Of a stretch of DNA of 13,293 bases, positions 6,761-12,247 are shown in pieces. Position numbers and translations under genes: made by a program. Origin of the DNA: Chloroflexota bacterium. Lineage in GTDB: Bacteria > Chloroflexota > Limnocylindria > Limnocylindrales > CSP1-4. Position 1 is the stretch's first letter. Each line of letters begins with the position of its first letter. Location: positions 1-13,293 of the forward strand of contig JAKAMV010000178.1 of assembly GCA_021812735.1 (NCBI GenBank). The letters run 5' to 3'. The notes beneath the pieces were generated by a model, which saw nothing but the letters and a program-made list of their open reading frames with translations, was not told the origin of the DNA and did no database searches.

Positions 6761-6779
6761 GCAAATGCGACTCATTCTC
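6761..6779 (+). promoter_or_regulatory. Fur-box-like operator over the predicted transcription start
   Basis: GCAAATGCGACTCATTCTC matches the 19-bp Fur consensus (GATAATGATAATCATTATC) at about 13 of 19 positions. It is an A/T-rich island in a very GC-rich region and covers the expected +1. The operon encodes a Fur-family regulator, so metal-dependent autorepression is the simple reading. Metal and regulator identity are inferred. Confidence 0.55.
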
Positions 6780-6782
6780 AAC

Positions 6783-6787
6783 AAGGA
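6783..6787 (+). promoter_or_regulatory. Shine-Dalgarno deciding the permease start
   Basis: AAGGA lies 9 bases before the ATG at 6797. It favours this start over the 94-codon upstream extension of the open frame, which would run through the promoter and operator. Confidence 0.65.
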
Positions 6788-6796
6788 CTTGCCATC

Positions 6797-7744
6797 ATGC
6801 CGTTCGATCCGCTGACCACCCACGCCGGGGCCGGCGTCGCCGCCGTGCTGCTGAGCGCCTTCCTGCTCGGCGTGCTGCATGGCGTGACGCCGGACGAGCA
6901 CACCTGGCCGATCACCGTGAGCTATGCGATCGGTGCGGCGTCCGGGCGGCGTGGGCTGGAGGCCGGGCTCCTCTTCTCCGCCGCCTTCACCTTCCAGCGC
7001 GCGGTCGCCTCCGAGCTAGCGTACCTCGCGCTCGCACCGATCCTGGCGAGCGGTTCGCTCAACGCGGCGATCGATCTGCTGGTCGGGGTGGTGATGGCGG
7101 TCTCCGGCGCGTACATCCTGCGGCTCGGACGCGAACTGCACCTGACCGAAGGGTTCGAGCAGTTCCTGCACCGGCTCTTCCACCTCGGCACGCAGGACGG
7201 GACGAACGGCATCGTCCGAGATGCCGGGCGGCCGATCCCCCTGCGCATGACGCTGCTGCACGGCTTCGTGGCGGGCTGGGGCACCGGCGCCTTCGCCATC
7301 ATCATCTACACGGTGCTCGCCCCCGCCATGCCCAACGCGGCGATGGCGTTCCTCCCCGGGCTCCTGTTCGGTGTGGGGACCATGCTGGTCCAGGCGTTGG
7401 CGGGTGCGGCGATCGGTGCCTGGATGCGGACGCGCGGCCTGGGCGAGGCGGCGATGAACTATGTCTCGCGGGCCGTGGCCGGTAACACGCTGCTCTACGG
7501 CGGGCTCCTCTTCAGCGTCTGGGGCCTCTTCGCACTGCTCTTTCCGGCGCTGGCGGAGCCGATCGACCGCGGCCTGCCGACCGGTCTCGGCATCCCGAAC
7601 CTCGACAGCATCAACGCCGGGCTGATCCTGGTGGCGCTGATCGTGCTGGTGATCGCGACCGGGAGCTTCGTCCGCGCCGTGCGACGGGTACAGGTTCCGG
7701 CGCGGGCGGAGGTGCCGGTACGGGCGGAGATGCAACGCCGATGA
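6797..7744 (+). CDS. Polytopic membrane permease, nickel/cobalt- or TauE/UreH-like
   Basis: This 315-residue protein has about seven hydrophobic segments, roughly at 12-30, 55-80, 90-108, 152-172, 182-208, 230-250 and 272-296. The first carries LLGVLHGVTPDEHTWPIT. H28-X4-D33-E34-H35 is a one-residue variant of the H-X4-D-H signature that NiCoT nickel/cobalt transporters need for metal binding. A second HG motif (TLLHGFVAGWG, from 152) starts the later half, suggesting two related bundles. The 110-145 loop is polar and His-containing (FLHRLFHL). The Fur-box-like operator and the overlapping Fur-family gene argue for transition-metal transport; direction and metal are open. Some family members are annotated as sulfite exporters or urease accessory proteins, which I cannot exclude. 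Its stop overlaps the next start by ATGA. Confidence 0.65.
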   Translation: MPFDPLTTHAGAGVAAVLLSAFLLGVLHGVTPDEHTWPITVSYAIGAASGRRGLEAGLLFSAAFTFQRAVASELAYLALAPILASGSLNAAIDLLVGVVMAVSGAYILRLGRELHLTEGFEQFLHRLFHLGTQDGTNGIVRDAGRPIPLRMTLLHGFVAGWGTGAFAIIIYTVLAPAMPNAAMAFLPGLLFGVGTMLVQALAGAAIGAWMRTRGLGEAAMNYVSRAVAGNTLLYGGLLFSVWGLFALLFPALAEPIDRGLPTGLGIPNLDSINAGLILVALIVLVIATGSFVRAVRRVQVPARAEVPVRAEMQRR

Positions 7745-8436
7745 GCGCCTCGCGTCCCTCGCAGACCCCCTACACGGCCGTCGAACAGGCTGCGGCCCGC
7801 CGGCGGGGCGCGGCGCCCATGGCCGGTGCGCGGCCCACGGGTGCGGTTGGCGCGCCGGGGGTGCTTCGCCCGGGCGCCACCGCCGACTCCGCTCCCGACG
7901 CTCGCGAGGCGACGGCGATCGGGCAGGCAGAGCTGCAGGACGCACTCACGGCGCTCGGCCCGGCCGTGACCGCGCCCCGGCGGGCGATCGTCGAAGCGAT
8001 GCTGGCGGGTAACCGGCTGCAGACGCCTGAGGAGCTCGTGCGCGAGGCTCGTACGCGCGCTCCGGCGACGAGTCTCGCGACGGTCTACCGCACCCTCGAA
8101 CGATTGGACGCCGCCGGCCGGATCAAACGGGCCACGTTGGCCTCGGGGGCCGTCGGGTACGCCTATTGCCCGACCGGGCACCACGAGCACGCGATCTGCC
8201 TGCGCTGTGGGGAGCTACTCCCGATCCGGCCCTGCCTGATCAGGAGCGAGCCGGCAATCGACGGCTTCACGGTCGTCTCGCACGTGCTCGACTTCTACGG
8301 GATCTGCGGCCGGTGTGCCGCAGCACTGCCGGCGCCAGGCCCAGGGTCGGCGACCGCGGGACCGGAGCGTGCGGATGGCGGGCGTGTCGCGCCAGCGCCA
8401 GCCCCGGCCGGGGCGGCCGCGCTGGTCCACGGCTGA
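7741..8436 (+). CDS. Fur-family metalloregulator with a long N-terminal extension
   Basis: Residues 62-195 of 231 form a Fur/Zur/PerR-type repressor. The winged helix includes LTALGPAVTAPRRAIVEAML and the recognition helix segment SLATVYRTLERLDAAG (111-126). The dimerisation domain has HHEHAICLRCGELLPI (147-162) and FYGICGRCA. C153-x-x-C156 and C189-x-x-C192 make a complete structural zinc site. The usual acidic residue after the CxxCG segment (as in Fur's I-E-F) is replaced by LLPI, and C143 and C165 flank the HHEH stretch, so metal choice may be unusual. Residues 1-60 and 196-231 are low-complexity A/P/G-rich tails; an internal ATG (M27) would shorten the first. The ATGA overlap with the permease gene favours the listed start and coupled translation. 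It probably controls its own operon. Confidence 0.85.
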   Translation: MSASRPSQTPYTAVEQAAARRRGAAPMAGARPTGAVGAPGVLRPGATADSAPDAREATAIGQAELQDALTALGPAVTAPRRAIVEAMLAGNRLQTPEELVREARTRAPATSLATVYRTLERLDAAGRIKRATLASGAVGYAYCPTGHHEHAICLRCGELLPIRPCLIRSEPAIDGFTVVSHVLDFYGICGRCAAALPAPGPGSATAGPERADGGRVAPAPAPAGAAALVHG

Positions 8437-8444
8437 CGCCCGCT

Positions 8445-8477
8445 GCCGCCCAGGGCGCCGGCTCGCGCCCCGGCGGC
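8445..8477 (+). terminator. Candidate hairpin terminator after the permease-regulator operon
   Basis: The outer arms GCCGCC (8445-8450) and GGCGGC (8472-8477) enclose the inner arms GGGCGC (8453-8458) and GCGCCC (8465-8470) with a 6-base loop. That gives 12 bp with one small internal loop, starting 9 bases after the stop codon. No U-tract follows, so this is a position-based call in GC-rich DNA. Confidence 0.4.
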
Positions 8478-8517
8478 GGATAGGATCGCCCGGGCGGGCC
8501 CATCTCGCGGCGGCTGG

Positions 8518-8523
8518 TAGGAT
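8518..8523 (+). promoter_or_regulatory. Extended -10-like TGG-TAGGAT before the DUF3048 gene
   Basis: TAGGAT, preceded by TGG (an extended -10 pattern), ends 8 bases before the ATG at 8532 and could give a leaderless mRNA. Another TAGGAT lies at 8481-8486, 37 bases upstream. The AGGA within the hexamer could alternatively act as a weak ribosome site with 9-base spacing. Confidence 0.45.
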
Positions 8524-8531
8524 CTGCCGCG

Positions 8532-9818
8532 ATGGCCGCGCCGACGGGGGAGTTCGCTTCCCGCCGTCTCCGCCTGCGGGTCGCCGGACTGGGCCGTGGG
8601 CTCGCCCCCGTCGCCCGGCGTCTGCGGCGTTCTCCGGCGGCACGCGCCCAGCTCGTGGCTGCGCTCGCCGCGCTCCTCATGGCGGTCCCGCTCCTCAACA
8701 GTTGCTCGGGCATGCGGACGGCCCCGACGCCCATCACTGGCGCGTCCTCGGCGCCCGTCGGGGGCAGCGCCCCCGCGAACCAGGTCGCCCCGGCCAGCGC
8801 GGCGGCGCCGTCCACGGCGCCTTCCCGGAGTCCAGTACCGCTCGTCGCGGCGCCGACCGATGGGGTGCTCGAGAGCGCGGCCGCCGCCGCGCGACCGGTG
8901 CTCGCAGTGATGATCGACGACGCGCCGGCCGCGCGGCCACAGTCGGGGCTGGCCGACGCGGACGTCCTGATCCAGGCCCCGGCGGAAGGCGGAATCCCCC
9001 GCTATATGGCCCTCTACCAGACTCAGGCCGCTCCCGAGATCGGGCCGATCCGCAGCAGCCGCCGCTACTTCGTGGGCTGGGCCGCCGCGTGGCGTCCGCT
9101 GTACGCGCACGTGGGCGGCGCACCGAACGCGCTGGACGCGTTGCAGGACATGGACGGGCGGCTGATCTGGAACGCCGACGAGTTCACCTGGGCGGCGTAC
9201 ATGCCGCGCATCGCGACGCGCATCGCCCCGCACAACGTCTACTCGAGCACCCGCCAGCTCGACGCGCTCGCCGCCCGGCTCGGCACCCCCGCTGCCCCGC
9301 CGGCGGCGTGGTCGTTCGTCGATCCCGCACCGCTGGCCGCACGCCCGACCGGCGGCTCGCTGGTCGTGCCATACCCGGCCGGCGTGATCTCGTACACCTA
9401 CGACCGCGCGAGCGACCGGTACCTGCGCTCGGTCGACGGGTCACCGGAGGTCGACGCCGGGACGGGCACACGGGTCGCCCCGTACGACGTGCTGGTGCTC
9501 TTCGTCGCGGTGGGCCCGCTCGCGAACGCGCCTGGCCAGGCGACGAACGAGGAGAAGGGCCGCCTCGAGGTCGGCTACATCGGCCGCGGCCGGGCGCTGG
9601 TGCTGCGGGACGGGGCGGTGATCGACGCGCAGTGGAGCAAGGCGTCGGATGCGGCGCCGCTGTTGCTGACGGTAGCGGACGGGCCGGGCGCAGGCGCGCC
9701 GGCCACCTTGGTGCGCGGCCAGGTCGCGATCCAAGTGGTGCCGGAGGGGACGGCGATCACGCTCGGGCCACCGGCGAGCGCGGCTCCGACGTCGCGCTTC
9801 GGCGCGCCGCCGGACTGA
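8532..9818 (+). CDS. DUF3048 (YerB-like) lipoprotein
   Basis: This 428-residue exported protein has an Arg-rich N-region, a hydrophobic segment (about 40-55) and LLNSC (54-58), a plausible lipobox with C58 as the lipid-anchored residue. A 60-residue A/P/S/T-rich linker follows. The DUF3048 N-domain starts near 121 with RPVLAVMIDDAPAARPQSGL, and continues DADVLIQAPAEGGIPRYMAL, GPIRSSR (171-177) and YAHVGGAPNALDAL. All of these are strong family signatures. The C-domain ends with RALVLRDGAVIDAQWSK and a beta-rich tail. Family members are extracytoplasmic lipoproteins such as Bacillus YerB; their biochemical role is not established. It is transcribed alone, between a putative terminator and a convergent glycosyltransferase pair. 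Domain call is firm; function unknown. Confidence 0.88.
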   Translation: MAAPTGEFASRRLRLRVAGLGRGLAPVARRLRRSPAARAQLVAALAALLMAVPLLNSCSGMRTAPTPITGASSAPVGGSAPANQVAPASAAAPSTAPSRSPVPLVAAPTDGVLESAAAAARPVLAVMIDDAPAARPQSGLADADVLIQAPAEGGIPRYMALYQTQAAPEIGPIRSSRRYFVGWAAAWRPLYAHVGGAPNALDALQDMDGRLIWNADEFTWAAYMPRIATRIAPHNVYSSTRQLDALAARLGTPAAPPAAWSFVDPAPLAARPTGGSLVVPYPAGVISYTYDRASDRYLRSVDGSPEVDAGTGTRVAPYDVLVLFVAVGPLANAPGQATNEEKGRLEVGYIGRGRALVLRDGAVIDAQWSKASDAAPLLLTVADGPGAGAPATLVRGQVAIQVVPEGTAITLGPPASAAPTSRFGAPPD

Positions 9819-9822
9819 CGGA

Positions 9823-9856
9823 CCGCGCCGGTCACCCGGCCCCGTCGTCGGCGCGG
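9823..9856. terminator. Possible bidirectional terminator between convergent genes
   Basis: Perfect 8-bp arms CCGCGCCG (9823-9830) and CGGCGCGG (9849-9856) flank an 18-base loop in the 55-base gap between the convergent DUF3048 and GT4 stop codons. The location suits a shared terminator, but the loop is long and there is no T-tract. Confidence 0.3.
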
Positions 9857-9873
9857 CCAGTCGCGACCGGTCG

Positions 9874-11196
9874 TCACTCCGGCCCGAGCGCCGCCGCGTA
9901 GACCGCGCGCGTCTCGCGGGCCACATCGGCCCAGGTGCGCCGCCCGGCGAGCGCGCGCTGGCGGGCGACGCGGCGCAGCTGGTCGTGGATGTGCCCGGAC
10001 CACCCCGCCCGCAGCGCCGCCGCGAGGCGCGCGGGGTCTCTCGGCTCGACGATGATCCCCGCCGCACCCACCAACTCCGGCAGTGGCCCCACTCGCGACG
10101 CGACAACCGGGACACCGACCGCGAGCGCCTCCAGGACGGCGAGCCCCGTCCCTTCGCTGATCGCCGGGAAGACCACCGCCGCCGCGCCCGCCTCGAGCGT
10201 CGCCAGATCGAGCGCGTCGAGCTGCGGCGCCAGCACGACGAGGTCCTGCACCCCGTGGCGTGACGCGGCGCGTCCCAGTGCTGGCGCATCGCTCTCGTCG
10301 GCGCCCTGGGCGCCCGCCAGCACGACGACTGGGGGCCAGGGGACCGCCTCGGCCGCCGTGTCGCTTCCCGCGGAGCCCGTCGTGCGACGGTGTCGCGTCG
10401 AGGGGGCCGGTTGCTCCTGGCGCAGGGCCGCGAGTGCGCGGAAGAGCGTGCCCAGGTCCTTTCGGGCGTCGTAGCGGCCGGAGAAGGCGAAGTATCGCTG
10501 CGGCAGGCCCAGCCGCGCCCGGAGCGCGGCGACCCGTTCGGGCCGCCCGGCGTCCGGCACGAACGCCTCGTCGGCGGCCAGCCGCACGACCGCGATCCGC
10601 TCAGGCCGAACGTGCAGGAGGCGGCGCGCGGCGTCGGCGCTAGCCTCCGAACAAACGATGAGCCTCGTGGCGTCGCGCAGGATCCGCGCGCGGAGGCGGT
10701 GGCCGAACCGCGCGGCGGGGCTCGCGGCGTAGATCGCAGGAAGCTCCCAGGGCGCCAGGTCGAGCACCGTCGCGACCACCGGCAGCGCGGAACCGAGCGG
10801 CACCGCGCCGCCGGCCGTGTGGTAGACGGCTCCGCGTGCGCCGTACGCCTCGAACCCCCGCGCAGCGCCGATTTCGGCGCCGCGCAGCTGAAACGCGTCG
10901 ACCGTCAGGCCAGCGGAGCGCAGGAACCGCGCCGTGGGCAGCACCCGGCGGCGGCCCGCCACGGCGAGCCCTTGCGCTTCGAGCTCGCGCGTCGGATCGG
11001 GGCGCAGCAGCCGGAGGATCGGCACGAACGACTCGCCCGCCAGCGGGTCGGCCGCAAACGCGGCGAGCAATCGCCGCAGGTAGCCGGCGGTGATCGGCGT
11101 CCGCTCCGGCTCCTGCAGCGGGCGCAGGTCGATCACGATCCGCGCGGGGGCGGGGGCCAGCTCCGAGCGCGGCGGCACGCCGACGAGTTCGCGCAT
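9874..11196 (-). CDS. GT4-type (group 1) glycosyltransferase
   Basis: This 440-residue protein has a GT-B layout. The N-terminal domain contains ARIVIDLRPLQ (18-28) and TVLDLAPWELPAIY (143-156). The hinge-side segment is RLIVCSEASADAARRLL (178-194). The donor domain has FAFSGRYDARKDLGTLFRAL (236-255), with R241 and K246 in the positions that contact donor phosphates. The EX7E motif is E348 to E356 in SEGTGLAVLEALAVGVPVVAS. These are standard retaining GT4 features; the sugar donor cannot be read from sequence. A low-complexity insert (about 259-288) interrupts the donor domain. The ATG at 11196 overlaps the GT2 stop (ATGA), so the two glycosyltransferases are translationally coupled and probably build the same glycan. 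The frame is open much further upstream, but that part is antisense-like shadow of the GT2 gene. Confidence 0.85.
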   Translation of the reverse strand: MRELVGVPPRSELAPAPARIVIDLRPLQEPERTPITAGYLRRLLAAFAADPLAGESFVPILRLLRPDPTRELEAQGLAVAGRRRVLPTARFLRSAGLTVDAFQLRGAEIGAARGFEAYGARGAVYHTAGGAVPLGSALPVVATVLDLAPWELPAIYAASPAARFGHRLRARILRDATRLIVCSEASADAARRLLHVRPERIAVVRLAADEAFVPDAGRPERVAALRARLGLPQRYFAFSGRYDARKDLGTLFRALAALRQEQPAPSTRHRRTTGSAGSDTAAEAVPWPPVVVLAGAQGADESDAPALGRAASRHGVQDLVVLAPQLDALDLATLEAGAAAVVFPAISEGTGLAVLEALAVGVPVVASRVGPLPELVGAAGIIVEPRDPARLAAALRAGWSGHIHDQLRRVARQRALAGRRTWADVARETRAVYAAALGPE

Positions 11197-12095
11197 CAGC
11201 TCGGCCGCTCCTCGGCGCCCGGTCGCTGGGCGGCGGGTGTGGCGTTTCGGTCGGTCGCGACAGCCGTATCCGGGTCGGCGGTGCGCGCGTGCCGGCCGGT
11301 CGTGGCGACCGAAGGCCGCGCCGGCACATCCGGTGCGGCCGCCCCGCGATCGCCGCGCAGCGCCTCCCAGCGGAGCGTCAGCACGACCAGCAGCGCCTCG
11401 AGCACGATCCGCCGCGACATCTTGCTCACGCCGACCCGGCGATCGCGGAAGATGATCGGGATCTCGACCACGCGCGCCCCGACACGCCGGGCCAGGTACG
11501 TCATCTCGATCTGGAACACGTAGCCCCCGGCGTGCACGCCGTCCCACGGAATCGCCCCGAGCGTCTCGCGGCGCCACGCCTTGAAACCGCCCGTCAGGTC
11601 GTGCACCGGGAGCCCCAGCACCAGGCGGGCGAAGGTCGACCCGCCGCGCGAGACGACTCGCCGCGCGAGACCCCAATCCGTCACACCGCCCCCGCGCACG
11701 TACCGGGAACCGATCACGAGGTCCGCCCCGCGCTGCAGCGGGTCGAGGAGCGCCGGCAGGCAGGCCGGATCGTGCGACCAGTCCGCGTCCATCTGGACGA
11801 TCCGGCCGGCACCGCCGGCGAGGGCCACGCGGAACCCATCGATGTAGGCACGCCCGAGCCCCTGCTTGCTGGATCGATGGAGGACGCGTACGCGCGGATC
11901 CGCCGCCGCCAGCGCGTCGGCCAGGTCGCCCGTGCCATCCGGCGAGGCGTCGTCCACGACCAGGAGCGTCGCCCCCGGCAACTGCGCGAGGATCGCTGCC
12001 GCGATCCCCCGCAGGTTCTCTGCCTCGTTGTACGTGGGCAGCACGACCCACGTGTCCCCGTACGGCGTCGGCGGCTCAGCTGCGCTCAGGTCCAT
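11196..12095 (-). CDS. GT2 polyprenol-phosphate mannosyl/glycosyltransferase (DPM1-like)
   Basis: This 299-residue protein is a soluble GT-A enzyme of the dolichol/polyprenol-phosphate mannose synthase type, which loads a sugar from a nucleotide donor onto a lipid phosphate. Motifs are VLPTYNEAENL (18-28), VVDDASPDGTG (46-56), the metal-binding QMDADWSHDP (101-110), IGSRYVRGGG (128-137), TGGFKAWRRETL (168-179), GGYVFQIEMTYLA (190-202) and FRDRRVGVSKMS (216-227). No membrane helices follow the domain; residues past about 250 are a disordered A/T/R/P-rich tail. In Actinobacteria such enzymes feed lipid-linked mannose to O-mannosylation and lipoglycan synthesis. No Shine-Dalgarno is visible, but TAGACT lies 7 bases before the ATG. 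It leads a two-gene operon with the GT4 gene. Fold certain; mannose as the sugar is likely, not proven. Confidence 0.88.
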   Translation of the reverse strand: MDLSAAEPPTPYGDTWVVLPTYNEAENLRGIAAAILAQLPGATLLVVDDASPDGTGDLADALAAADPRVRVLHRSSKQGLGRAYIDGFRVALAGGAGRIVQMDADWSHDPACLPALLDPLQRGADLVIGSRYVRGGGVTDWGLARRVVSRGGSTFARLVLGLPVHDLTGGFKAWRRETLGAIPWDGVHAGGYVFQIEMTYLARRVGARVVEIPIIFRDRRVGVSKMSRRIVLEALLVVLTLRWEALRGDRGAAAPDVPARPSVATTGRHARTADPDTAVATDRNATPAAQRPGAEERPS

Positions 12096-12102
12096 CGCGT
12101 GC

Positions 12103-12108
12103 AGTCTA
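12103..12108 (-). promoter_or_regulatory. -10-like TAGACT, putative leaderless promoter of the GT2-GT4 pair
   Basis: TAGACT on the minus strand ends exactly 7 bases before the ATG at 12095, the same geometry as at the sugar operon. There is no clear -35 and no Shine-Dalgarno. Confidence 0.5.
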
Positions 12109-12144
12109 GTGGGATGCGGCGCGGACGGCGGGGTCCATCATGGC

Positions 12145-12181
12145 CACGTCACCGGGTAGACGACACGGCACGTCTCCGGGT
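12145..12181. repeat. Pair of imperfect 13-bp direct repeats upstream of the GT2 gene
   Basis: CACGTCACCGGGT (12145-12157) and CACGTCTCCGGGT (12169-12181) match at 12 of 13 positions and start 24 bases apart. They sit 37-73 bases upstream of the GT2 -10-like hexamer, a possible regulator-binding position. Chance occurrence cannot be ruled out. Confidence 0.3.
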
Positions 12182-12217
12182 CAGCGCCCGGCACCGCCCT
12201 TGGCCCATCGCTGACCC
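12178..12217 (-). terminator. Candidate hairpin after the Ig-domain protein gene
   Basis: Perfect 9-bp arms GGGTCAGCG (12178-12186) and CGCTGACCC (12209-12217) with a 22-base loop. On the minus strand it begins about 30 bases after the stop codon at 12248, and lies before the GT2 promoter. No T-run follows. Confidence 0.35.
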
Positions 12218-12247
12218 ACCCGTCGGGATGCACGCGCCGATGGGGCG

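Noticed and set aside
6507..6764. N-terminal extension of the acetyltransferase frame up to 6764
   Set aside because: The translated extension is repetitive and R/G/A/P-rich, covers the tandem repeats and the opposite-strand promoter, and precedes a natural beta-helix start at the GTG.
6515..6796. 94-codon N-terminal extension of the permease frame
   Set aside because: It would include the promoter, operator and repeats in coding sequence. The AAGGA before 6797 and the hydrophobic start support the shorter protein.
8315..9901. 528-codon plus-strand open frame overlapping the DUF3048 gene
   Set aside because: Same strand but different frame; the translation is almost only R/G/A/P, while the other frame encodes a clear DUF3048 protein.
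11197..12051. 285-codon extension of the GT4 frame over the GT2 gene
   Set aside because: It overlaps the GT2 gene in another frame and has no domain features; the ATGA overlap at 11196 is a far better start.
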